DNA of 64,000 bases from Odiellus spinosus. Taxonomy: Eukaryota > Arthropoda > Arachnida > Opiliones > Phalangiidae. The position numbers were made by a program, and so were the translations under genes. The number at the start of each line of letters is the position of its first letter. The stretch's first letter is position 1. Positions 36,863 to 48,700 of the stretch are shown piece by piece. The DNA lies in assembly GCA_963920705.1 (NCBI GenBank), contig OY987227.1:19307434-19371433 (forward strand). Reading direction: 5' to 3'. The notes below the pieces were generated by a model. The model made no database searches and was not told where the DNA came from. It saw only the letters and a list, made by a program, of their open reading frames with translations.

Positions 36863-37585
36863 GGAAGAAAGCAGCCTAACAACAAATGATTTTTTATTGA
36901 TTCATTATCACTTAGATAGATCTTAATCCACCAATAAAAAATTGTAAACAATATTAAAACTTGCTGCATTTTTTCGCATTGATGGGTTCATAGAAAATAT
37001 AGCAATTGCCATATTTTCTACGATGGGTCAACTTCCAATCGAATGTTATTGAAAGTCTCACCAAGAAGGATCAGATAAGGAGAGGAAAAGTGGGGCTGCG
37101 TTGAGTTAGAGAGAGAAGAGCCAACCTCCCACTCGGGTGGAAAGGGGGATAGGAAATTATCGAGGTAAACTGTTGTCACGTGGTCGCTAGCTAGCGCGTC
37201 TCATAAAGGATTCGTTTTACCCACGTGACAACAATTTACCACGAAGCATCTCTACCCCCGTCTGTCCCCTGTTCTCCCAGAGTGGGAGTTTAGGCCGACG
37301 CAGTAGGAGCCGCGCCGTTCCCACTTTTCCTCTCCTTATCTGATCCTTCTTGGTCTCACGCAGATCTCGCCTTAACGACGGGCCTTTGCTCATTAGTTGC
37401 TGATGCATCAATGCAAAGAAATTCAGGATCTCCATAAATCCAGCTAAGCCTATTTTCCGGGTTAAGTTTTAAATTTACTTCTAGATTAATATTAGTTGTT
37501 TTTTTCTTTTTTACTGCGGTATTAGGCCTATTTAAACTGATAAGGAATCGATAAAAAGTCACTTGTTATTAGGTAACATTCTCTC
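36863..37585. mobile_element. Foldback element family D, copy 2, interrupted by a family A MITE
   Basis: The outer arms CCTAACAACAAATGATT and (right, reverse complement) ACCTAATAACAAGTGACTT pair as in the other D copies. The core AGATCTCGCCTTAACGACGG is present, inverted relative to copy 1. A 291-bp family A element with its 7-bp duplication sits inside (37062-37352), so this D copy is older than that insertion. Without the insert it is about 425 bp. Ends are approximate. Confidence 0.82.
37062..37352 (+). mobile_element. MITE family A, copy 3 (291 bp), nested in D
   Basis: Exact 7-bp duplication GTCTCAC at 37055-37061 and 37353-37359. Ends are CAAGAAGGATCAGATAAGG and its complement. Both arms carry CACGTG. 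It is about 10 bp longer than copies 2 and 5 because of a small insertion in the right arm near 37260. Its insertion into a D element gives a relative age. Confidence 0.95.
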
Positions 37586-40219
37586 TTAAACTGAAATCTG
37601 TTCACGTTAACATGAAAAATGTTTATCGAATTTCATCATGATTTAACAGCGCTAAACGTCACCAAGCTAGACTTATATCTAAATACACAAAATAGTCTAG
37701 ATAAAGCGTTACCATATAGCTTTGTTTGAGCTGTAAAATCCAAGTGAAATATATTCTATAAAGTGCGATTATAAAACAATCTACAGTTTACAAATAGTCT
37801 GTCCGTTGGTTTTTGAGGTAATAGAATGAAAGCCAGTGAGAGAGATAAACATGTAAGGTCTCTTACGCGTATATCTCCCTCTTACTGCCTTCCTCTATAT
37901 TAAGTTTAAGACAGTGGATCTAGTATTTGTATTCATCGTCTTCAAGCGGATAAACTTTACGCCAAGATGTGTTTACGCCACGTAAACCTAATCGGGCGAA
38001 AGAGGTTCGACGTTAAGTGTTTCTCTCCTCATCCAAAATAGATCCAATGTCTCAAACTCTTTATAGAGATGAACGGGGGTTAAAGAGAGCGTGAAAAGGA
38101 TTTACTCGTGTTATTTTGAATCAATTTGTTACCCCTCAAAATTAGGCTACGAAGTATCTTTAAACAAATGAACATATAATGAAATTAATGCCTTCTCCTC
38201 TTAAAAGAAACTGGTGTTTCCTGGTCTGTGCTCAGACATAGTTCAAGAAAACACTAAGAAGATTAAAAATCCATATTCAAAATTTAAAAACTTTGGGACG
38301 ACATGTTTTTTAAAAAAACTTAATATTACAATGCCCAAGATATATAAATTTACTTTTTTCTTATATATATATGACGTAGTTTAATTAGTTCTGGAAAGTA
38401 ATTAACCCTAATTTACATATGAAAGGTAAGACTTTCTGGATTAACGTACTGCGTGATAAATTTCTCTCGAAAGCAAAAGTATCTGGTTTTTTGACGATCT
38501 CTAGGATATTCTATTTTTAAGCTCATGAAAATCCGTGCCAGTTTAAATTTAAAGAAACAAATTATGTGTGATTTTCTTTTCATTTTTCCATAAAGTTTAA
38601 ACTATTTCGAAAATTTTCCTGAACTAATTTTAGTCTCTACGAGATTTAAATTATTAATCCTTAATCGGCTTAGATTTCGCTATGCTAGTGGAAATCTTCT
38701 CTTAAACTGTTAAGACAGATTGAAGCCCTGAAAAGCTTTAGAAACAACCTGATAAAACCCACGATGGTTTAAGAGATTGTCCAAGAAGAAAATAACTCTA
38801 AACAATAACAATCCTTTTAAATTATTTGACCCAAGGTCATAAAAAAAATTGAGAAATCTCAAATAAGATCATCTTGTAAACATTCTGTCACGGAGACCCG
38901 CAGACCCTTCATATAAATATGAAGTTGAATTTTTCAGACGTTACTTAGAATTTCAAATAACCTTTATCAAAGCAGGTCTCGTATATATATAGAGCAGGGA
39001 TTGGAAATAAACATGGTGTACATGTATGTACATTTTCAAAATTTATTCGAGTGAATATCCTTTTTTCGAATTTTTGGCCAAAAGAATAAGGAAAATCATA
39101 TTTTTTTAAAAGAAATTGGAGGATAAAAATAGCATACGAAACGCGTCTATAGAAAATAAGGGAGGATTTTACGCCCACATTCTGATATTCTAGACATCTC
39201 CGTTTGTCTGAAAAGTTCAATATTTTTTTATTTGGTAAATTCCATAATACAATAAATATTGGAATTCGATGTTTATATTAAAATAAATAACTCGCAGCTC
39301 TATTACGGTATAATATACTAAGTAATATATAAAACATAATATTTCAAATATAATATATAGAATTTATTTTTGCGAGGGTTAAAAAAAAATATTCCACTTT
39401 TCATAGTTCGAATTCTAATTTCGCTAGACACGTTTCAGACAGTTTCAATACGGTGGAATAAATTGCAAACTCAAATTAGAGTCTAATAAGTGGGGAGCAG
39501 GAATTTCAACATCGATATTCCTGCCAAAGTCAATTAACTCTTGGGAGTTTCAAATACGAAAATGCGCAGCATTCTTGCCGCGTAAGCGTGTCTTGTCAAT
39601 GCCATTCTCGGCATTCCTGATAATATCGCGTAGGAGCTAACTTCGGAGATTGACGAGGTGACCCGCATCGAGAGTCTCCTTTAGATCCTATTAGGAGCAC
39701 GATACCCCCTTAGAGATAGATATATATATATTCCCAGACTAAACTAAAGATATCAATAGACCTGTATATGACGCGTCGTACTGAGAGAAAACTATGAAGA
39801 CAATGCAACCCCCTTTCTCGGCTGGCTTCTCAATGCCCAAAACAATCACTCTTACAGATCAGTAGATAATAGAGATTGAATAAATGTATACGAAGAACGC
39901 GAACGGTACGTGAAGATAAATTTAATAGAATAATTGCCGTCGCGTAACTAAAAACCTTTTTTTGTTTTTGTTTTCAAACTATCGTATAATTGCAGAACTG
40001 GTCTAATTAAGCACTGTAGAAGGCATAGATAAATAAATAAATCTTCATACAGTGAAATATATATTTCGGCATGTTTATTTAAAATCTGGTTTTGCTAGTG
40101 TCATATGTGACATTTAAAGGTCGCGGACAACGACGATGCTAACTAGGGGTTGCGACTTATGTGAAGGGGAGAAAGACGATACGGGCACGCAGTTTGCGAA
40201 TGTACGGTATATGCGAATC
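37586..40219. other. AT-rich intergenic sequence
   Basis: No gene, RNA or bounded repeat was recognised. 39480-39670 is slightly GC-richer without any motif. The reverse frame at 38945-39220 is a chance frame. Confidence 0.5.
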
Positions 40220-40222
40220 TAA

Positions 40223-40394
40223 TGACGCGTTCACACTAGAGACTTTGAAACCGTTTTGGAAAGATCAAATTATAAAATTTTGGGATTATCCGTGTAGATC
40301 TTTGATCATGAGATACAATTCATATCAGTATAGTCAATTTGATTCTTCAAAAGGCTTTGAAAATGGTTTCGATGTGTCAAGTGTGAACGTAGCT
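40223..40394. mobile_element. MITE family E, copy 1 (172 bp)
   Basis: Left end TGACGCGTTCACACTAGAGA and right end (reverse complement) AGCTACGTTCACACTTGACA are terminal inverted repeats, continuing into GAAACC. Flanked by the 3-bp duplication TAA (40220-40222, 40395-40397). The same ends with 3-bp A/T duplications occur at 60767 and 62389. A 3-bp duplication fits PIF/Harbinger-like or other 3-bp superfamilies. The forward frame that crosses it is not a gene. Confidence 0.85.
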
Positions 40395-40397
40395 TAA

Positions 40398-41689
40398 GGG
40401 ACAAACTACTTGATGATATGAGTAAAATGGCTTTAGATAATCTGACGGTAGGTGGATGCGAACTTCTTGGGGCAAGCGTAATTTAAGATATGGGAGAGAA
40501 TAGCCCTTGGTAAGCTCTAATTACTAATGTCACGAAACATGGACGTAGTGAGGTTGTGTAAGGCCGCCGGGTAGTTATTGGTGGATTTGGTTGAACTAAT
40601 CTACATGCCCACAAGATAAATGCCATCTGCTCTAGAACTTGCGCCTATTGTATTGCGAAAATACGAGAGACTAAACAACAAATACGTTAATCCCAAATGA
40701 CGCTAAATTTGAAAGTCTGTGTTGCTTACGAACCTCACATTTAGAACCACGCCTGAATTATTCATTTCCTGTTTAGCACTATATAGTGTCAAGCTTTCGC
40801 GAGAAGAGGATTACAGCGATATTTTTCACGCAATGGAAACGTGTTTTATTTCATAGTCACGGTGTTTCATCTCTATTAAGTACCTATATTTTATATAAAA
40901 TAAACTTGTTTTAAACAAGTCATTTACAAATTTTAAAAACCTTACTTAGCACGGCAGTATATTCTAATATTATTAATATTGTTATATGAAACCTCTCTCG
41001 TGGGTACAAAAGAATGACGTCAAAACAAAACATAATCCACGACAGATACATGGAGGTTTTGAACTAGTTGATTAATAGAGGGTTAACCTCTGATAAGAAT
41101 TTAAATCACTAAGAGTAAGAAATTAACCGTATCACGTAACTATTTTCCCCACTTGGCCAATATCCGCTCTTACTTCTGATATAGTATGTTTAGAGCGAAT
41201 GATGTTATTCGCCTCTTTATTAAATATTACACGAGTTTTACCTGAGTTGAAAAACCACCCACGTATCAACACGACACCCTTTATGTTCAACCTGAATTAT
41301 TACCTTTATAGGAGAAGAATAATGGTTACGCGAAAAGAGACGGTTCGCGGAAAAAGCAAAATTTAAATAAAGGCGTAAGTCGGTTTAGAGTTTTCAGCTC
41401 GTACAATGCTAAGCTACCTTATACTTGCACATGATTGACATATTAGAGAGAAAGGAAGCTTACGCTTCTATAGACCGCGTGGATTCTGACTTGATATAGA
41501 ACTTTGAGAGACGGCTTAGAAGGAAGCCTATACCCATCTCCCTTTTAAAATGTCTAGATTTTAGCGCGAGCAAACTCGAGAAGGATTAAAATATCAAATA
41601 CACGCGGAGCTTAAATAACGATACAAGAATTTCACTCAAAGAGTGGGTGAAATCCCAAATTTTCTTTTGACTACGTAAGAATAAGCGTG
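40398..41689. other. Intergenic; perfect CRE at 41015
   Basis: TGACGTCA at 41015-41022. Otherwise AT-rich with no recognised gene or repeat. Confidence 0.45.
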
Positions 41690-42150
41690 CAAGGGCCTTA
41701 TATGTTTATGTATATTTCGTTATTGCAAAACTCTTGACCTTTTGGCCTATTTTGCAATTTCCTGGTTTTTTCCGAGACCGTCTAATTTTCCTGACCTAAA
41801 AGGAAAACTTTCTCGCCAAGCTTTGGGCTAGTTTGCAAAATTCCCTGATATTTCTGGTTCCCTTGACCTTAACTTTCAATTGTACAGAATTTCCGCTTTT
41901 ATGACAATATTTTAATAAATATTTTCAAAATTTAAAACCTTTTAACCATTTTGCAGCTCCAGTGACATTTTACTGACCCTTTTTTGAGCCTCACTCATTT
42001 TTTATCACATTTACTTATCCTTTGTAGCATCAGTTTAAATTTTAAAGTAATTTTTTTCTAGCCTGTTAGCGATTTCTCTTAATTTTCAGACTATTCCTTG
42101 ACCTTTTGGTTTAATTTTAAAATTCTGACCTTTTCCTAATCTATGGCAAA
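41690..42150. repeat. Degenerate CCTGACCTTTTGG-type repeat region
   Basis: The phrases CTTGACCTTTTGG, TTCCTGACC, TTCCCTGATATTTC and TTTTGCAATTTCC recur loosely at 41730-42130, always on one strand. The pattern recalls the clustered TTCCCTGACTTTTCC motifs in the subterminal parts of some animal DNA transposons. Units are too diverged to give a period, and I found no ends. Confidence 0.45.
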
Positions 42151-43726
42151 CTGATTTCAATTTCCCCCTAAAGATTACGTTCCGTCTAGCTAGTTATCCT
42201 CCCTTTATTTAAGTAAAAGGTGCATCAGGTTTTTAGGTTGATATCCATTAACACTTTGCAAAGACAAGACTTTATAGAGGTTAGTGTGGATGAGGAGGAT
42301 ACACTATAGAACTACGTCCCTTTGAATGTTAAAAGCTAGCCGCCATGCACTTTGAAATTGCCAAACAGTATAGATGTATAAAACTTTCCAATTCTAACTC
42401 TAAAACACGAACCGCGAAATAAAAAACGGCTGCACTTTCTCAGATCTATTCGTATCCTTTTTTTCCCGCCAAATCTACTGATATTTATTTCAGTCAGAGA
42501 ATGCAACGCGATCAAAACATAATCCCACTGATGAAGTAAATGCATCTGATATAACATACCGGAAGTAAAACAACATTGTTTCTTCCGGTTGAAATGTATG
42601 GTAGACAGTAAGGCGCCGGAGTGAACGTAATTTAGTATTAAAGTTTTTGGCTTCAGTTCGAAAAACTCTTAAAACGTTATTTGGGTAAAGGAAGTTGCGA
42701 TGGAATTGTAAACATAAACCAAACTAATGACTATTGGGGGATAAGGTCTAAAGAAAACCAAACCAGTAAGCGCTTGAAAATGGGTTAAATATACCTTATA
42801 ACATTGTGGGTTGTAGATCCCCATTAACTTAAATGCTGTAAAATTCCGAGTACATAAGTAACATAATATAAGTATGACACGTTACGTATTTTCAGCACTG
42901 CTAATTTCTTAGTTAAGGTGTGTTTCACTGTGATAGATACACTGCGCGAGAATGGAACGATAACCTCAAAAATATTTTGGCTCTTTATACCTTAGGGGTA
43001 TTGTTTAATTTTTAAGAGCACTTCTTGAAGGATTGGGGATCCGTAGGGCTTTGTAAATTAATTGGGGGATTTGCGCGATGGATTTCGGATCCATAAGTGA
43101 GCACAATATGGGTATTTTATATTAAATGACACTTGGAATGGGACCCAAACGTAAACAATAGAAATTGCGTATTCAATAATACTGTTTCGAGCGTTACTCT
43201 GTGAATTGGGGTCCCCAAGAAAGCTCTAACAGTTATATAGTTATATTTTAAAAGGGCACAGCAATTTAGGATATCGATTAATAACTTTTACCCACTCCTT
43301 AGTGGATTGAGAGATCTTTATAAGGAACTAATATTATTTAATAGCACTTCTTGGTGGATAACAGGGGAATAGGGCTTCGTAATATGGGGGTTTGATTAAC
43401 ACTTAGCGGATGTTTAAATACAATTTAAATATTTTTATGTTTTACCCACACCTTAACCGTAAATAAAGCTCCGAACACCACAATAGGGTTTTATCGGTTT
43501 ATCATAAAAAATCCATTCAAACGTATTAAAAAATTGAGTTCATTATCACGGTTTAGAGTAGGTGTATCAGTAAAATATGTACACCGATATAATTAGTGTG
43601 AAGTCACATCACGTGACATTCCTTCCCCAATCCGCTAAAAACATCTTAACCGAACGGGCAAAATTTGTATCTTGCATTGTATAAATTACCCTTCCTTTCC
43701 ACCGTGTCTGGGTGGGATGGAGAAGA

Positions 43727-43763
<37 letters not shown>

Positions 43764-44744
43764 GAGAGCGTTCAAGGTCAAATAATTAAACGGTATATTT
43801 CGTCCGGTTCCTGTTTGCGGCGCTAATAGAATTGCTGTATATCTGACGTCATAGGAATCACGACGTTTTAAATGGCGCCAATTGACAGCCACCGCTTTCG
43901 TAACATACCCAGTTTAGGGTAAGCCACGAATTAATGCTGCACAAAGGCTATAGCATTTATTGTCTGCCATGTGATTGTTCGGAGCCAAGCTTGAATTATT
44001 TTCGAAGTAAAAATTTACTAGAAATGGCACTAAAATGATCCGAACAACCACGTGGTTTTATGATTGACTTCAAAGCTTGTCTCTTTATTCTAGCATTGTT
44101 TCTCCCTTGCCGGCTTTTAAGCCGTAGACCTTCCCCGTCGCTTAGGCCTAGGCGTAACTTCTATCAACCACGAGGTTTGAAACGACAAAAAATATCTTAA
44201 ACTCACCGATTTAGAGGAACCAAATTGCAGCGCTCCCTCAATCCATGTTATTTTAGATATCCATTGTTATTACATTTTCCGAATTAACACGATTTTAAAC
44301 ACTATTTTAACCGACTTCATTTTTTAACAATTAACGCCGCCTGTCAACGGTAATACCGGCCACTGCTTCACTGTGAATTCTCAATTTCTCATCGGGGAAG
44401 AAGACCGTATCTGCGCAAGCGCGCGACAGGGCTAGGGAGGAGGAAAATCAGCCAATTACGGTAAAGGCCGGGGAAAGGATAAAATTTGAAATTTGGATGC
44501 TGATAATTTGAGAAATTTGTTAAACGAGAAAACCATGTAAACTTTTTTTTGGGGTTTGAACGTTTAAGATAAAATAATTTTATGATTTCCACACAACCTA
44601 TACGGAAAGGGTTTGTAACATGTTTAACTTTTACTAGAAATATTTTTGTAAGAAGGAACAATACTACAGAATTGACCCGAAATCTATGCTCTAACATTAA
44701 TTTTAAATAGTGAATAATAATTTCCACATTTCAATATATACTAG
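42151..44744. other. Intergenic; A-run and a small cluster of regulatory-like motifs
   Basis: A 33-base A-run lies at 43730-43762. Just downstream, TCAAGGTCA (an FTZ-F1/SF-1 type site, about 43771) and TGACGTCA (43844-43851) lie in a slightly GC-richer 130-bp patch. The reverse frame at 43686-43892 is largely the A-run read as Phe. No gene is called. Confidence 0.4.
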
Positions 44745-44751
44745 ATATTAC

Positions 44752-45029
44752 CAAGGAGGATCAGAGAAGGAGAGGAAATGTGGGGCTGCGTTGAGTTAGA
44801 GAGAGAAGAGCCAACCTCCCACTCGGGTGGAAAGGGGGGATAGGAAATTCTCGAGGTAAACTGTTGTCACGTGGTCGCTAGCTAGCGCGTCTCATAAAGG
44901 ATTCGTTTTACCCACGCGACAACATTTTACCACGAAACGTCTCTACCCCCGTTCTCCCAGAGTGGGAGTTTAGGCCGACGCAGTAGGAACCGCGCCGTCC
45001 CCACATTTCCTCTCCTCTGATCCTCCTTG
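44752..45029 (+). mobile_element. MITE family A, copy 4 (278 bp)
   Basis: Exact 7-bp duplication ATATTAC at 44745-44751 and 45030-45036. The body is almost the same as copies 2 and 5. It differs mainly in a few bases missing near the right end. One CACGTG in the left arm and CACGCG in the right. Confidence 0.95.
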
Positions 45030-45036
45030 ATATTAC

Positions 45037-45652
45037 CAGCTAAAAATGACGGACTATGACGGTTTTTAATAATTATTAGTTATTTGTTATGTGGCATATT
45101 TTGACCAATCATAGAATTCCGTTAAAAACCTTTTAGGTGGCTCGGTTAATAGTTAAGCTAATTATATTAATTCAGAGGTTAAAATGAATGTAATAAAGAA
45201 AAGTTTCACACAAAATGTAATCTTTCAATAACTGCAGCTAAAACACAACAGTTATAAGTTGATTTAATCCTCGGCCCTTGAATAAACACGAAATTTGGGA
45301 CTATCATGGCCCATTTTTTGAAAAAACATTCGGATTTAATGTACTTCGAAACATATCTAGAAATAATTCTAAAATGCGACGGGCCTACTTAATTTCGATA
45401 AAGCAAAAGTATAAATAGTACCACGATCTCATCATAATTTTAATTAAAAATATATGGCTGCCACCAACTTGTCAAATATTTACTAACATCTTTAAACAAA
45501 CATCTCTAAACATTAATTACAAACTTTGTTTGTCCAAGTCAAACCTTTAGCTTAATTAAAAGAAATCTTTATAAAAAGCTCACAGAATCCTAGTTATTAT
45601 TTAGCCTCGAAATTAATAATTAAAATGCCTGTATTTCAACGACTCAGGATGG
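45037..45652. other. AT-rich intergenic sequence
   Basis: No gene or repeat recognised. Confidence 0.5.
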
Positions 45653-45755
45653 CTTTCACTGTACTAAAGTGATTACGTAACTGATTATTTATTTAACATT
45701 ATTATTTATTATCAAAGGCTGTAATGAGTTTTTTAGTCGGTGTAGATATATTACG
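45653..45755. repeat. Dispersed repeat, copy 1 (pair with 60284)
   Basis: Shares TGATTACGTAACTGAT, a TATTTA(A/G)CATT block, CAAAGGCTGTAA and TCGGTGTAGA with 60284-60392, in the same order and spacing. This is an old repeat of unknown type; the ends are not defined. Confidence 0.6.
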
Positions 45756-48700
45756 GAAGTAACAAACCCCTCCCAAATTTTGATCTACAGTGCAGTTTCC
45801 TATATATCTTTAACATAGTCATGTTCTCTTCAAAATGGCTTTAATAAATTATTTCTAGTTAAAAAAGCTCCCACATTGTCACGGAGAGTATTTCAAACAA
45901 GTGTGGTACAAGGTATTAAACAATTACCGCAAATGAAAATTGTTTTAAAACGTGACGAGCCTAATTTAACGCTCGCATCGAAGAAAAAATTGATCATAAG
46001 CACTTATAGTGTGAATGGTATAGGGGTAGGAACTTAAGTAGGTACTTGTAAGGACGTTCTTCTCTACCACGCTTTCATTATAATGGCTTTAAGCCAGTGG
46101 AAGAATTCTAAAGTATAAGTACTTCAAAATATGTGATGGAAACATAATGATGGTAAAATAAAGTTTCCTCATTAAGTAACTACAAACTCTATTGTACTCG
46201 ATTGCTTTTTAACGAATTTACCAAACTAGATCTCCACAAAAGAGATTGAGAAGGAAAGGGGTTAAAAAAAAAGAAGACATGAAAACGAGCGACAAATGAC
46301 CGGCAGTCACGTGACGACAAACCGCGACACGGAAATTCCCTATTCGATCGTGTTTCTCGAACTAAGAAAGCAGGGTTTGAACAATAATTCATTTCCCAGT
46401 TTGTAAAAAGGGGTCGAATAAAATAAACCTTTTTGTTCTACTGTGTAAGTAATATACAGTATTTATAGGACCTATGAGTACCCCAAAAACTAACCACTCA
46501 CATAATCTGGCTTCCAATAATATAGAAAATAAACAAATGCATGAAATTATAAAAATCCCACGTAATCAGATCCATTAATGATTAGCCCATCAATTGAACA
46601 ATTAAAAAAATGCATATCAAACTCACCCAAGTCCCTTGTACGTGAAACTCAGCGTTGAGGAAGAGAGAATGGTGATCAAAATGGTGTTCAGTAAAAATTC
46701 CAGCCTGTTATCCGTTTAGATGACGCCATTGTTGATCACTCAACGTAAATTCTAAAAATAAACAAAAATACAAATGATCAATGTCTCACACAAACGATAG
46801 TGCTTTAATTTTGCAAGTTAATGGTAGAAAATTTAATTACCGGTAAAACATAATTATAATTTAAAACTAAAATAAGCAAAAATAAGTCTGAGAGTTCCGT
46901 TATCAGTCTAGCACCCGTTAATATTCACAATTCAATGACGCTTAGCGTCTTCCCAGATAGGTCAAATTTGATCAATCATTTTAATGATTACGAGCGTTTT
47001 TGGTTACGCGCGCTATAATTCTCAACTTAATAATATCAGCAAAAGATTTGGACGACCATCAACAAGCGATGAGACAATAGAATTTTATTTCGTATACTTT
47101 ATGTAACGATTTAGCAAATGTTAAATGTATTTAAAGTCAATTCCACCCGAATTAACAGCACGCCCAAAGATGGTCTTGTTGTATGATATAATCTATGAAG
47201 CCCTGGCTCTATGATATGTTTCTCGTCATCCAGTGAAAATGTACTCAAAATGACGTAAACCAATCGCAATAACGTGACTGAGAAACGTTTTTGGGAACAA
47301 CAACATCCGTTTCGGTAGTCATTAAAAAGAGAATGTTCCGCAAAAATAAAAAGAAATTGAAAAATCTATCCCGCGGAAAGGAAAAAGGATAATAGGATAG
47401 GAGAGCCACGAGAGAAACGAAGGCGTTTTGGTCGAAAACATTATTACCGGAAACGGCGCCACTTTTACGGTTTCCGGACCCCCAACTTCCGCTTTAATAT
47501 CATTTCCAGAGCAAATGACCGAACCGCAGTCCCCATCTCTTCGTCCAATGGTGGACCTGGGCTGCGTGCTTCAGGGTCTGTGGTGCTAACCTCTTTCCAC
47601 GAAGGTAATTAAATAGTGATGATAGGGAGGAAAGACGTGAAAACCGAGAAGGGAAATTCCAAAATCCCCCTATTTTAATACGAAATATTTTAATAAAACC
47701 ACTGACAGCGTATCGTTTCAAGTTGACAATGCATCATTGAGATTCGCGTTTATGAACAGTGTACATATTTTAGTTTGATGTTCATTCCAATCAGTGAGCT
47801 CCATTTTTATTTATCACGTGTAATTCAGTTCCAACTAGAACAGGGAACAGTTCAAACGCTATCAAGATAAATTCGACCACGTTCTAAGCCTTGAAACCAG
47901 TTACTATGTTTAACACGCGTACCAATTCATCTCAGTCTTCCAATGCGCTAACTCCTCTTAACATTAGCAGACAATTGAGCCAGTAGACATTACTAGTTCA
48001 GCAAGCAAGGTTGAAAGGGGGGCAAGAGTTTAGGCATGGTCAAAGAGAGCTCCCTGAGGAGAGTTTCAGGGGTCACTATAGACGGCCCTGATTAACTTCA
48101 ATAAGAAAGAGAGGGAGTAGAGAGCGATAATTAAACACTGGAATTTTAGAGTCTTTGTCAATAAGAGATCCATCCAATAACACACTCTACAATCTACAAT
48201 TAAAGTTCAAGCGAAGGTGGCCTCACATTTGGCAAAATCTAACAACTACGGCGTTTGTTGTGTATCAATGATAAACTTTAAAGAACGAATTACTTAGTAT
48301 AAACAAACCAACTCTTAATAAACAATGCCAACCTTTTGCATTGAATTTTGAAACTAACAAGGAGAACATTAGGGACAGATAAAGACAGCAAAAGTTCATA
48401 TTAACTGATCTGTAAGTTAGCGTATTTCTAGTATAAAAAGCGACCAGCTTTGGTTTAAGAGCAAACTTAGATTGACGCGTATTTCACCCCAGTTCATTTT
48501 ATAATCAAAAAGAGGATAAGTTTCGTAAAACAGTGTTTTTAATTTAGAAGGATTTAAAATAACGGCTGTTCGCAGGATTAAAAACTTTCGCTCGGGATTA
48601 AAAGCGATTATTTTCAGACGCGAGTATATTACTATATTTAAATTAGGATATTTGAGGTGCGGTTTAAAAAAAATAATAAAAATATTGAAGTTCTTGGAAT

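Noticed and set aside
40161-40397. Small gene of 78 codons
   Set aside because: Most of the frame lies in a family E MITE that also occurs at two other places.
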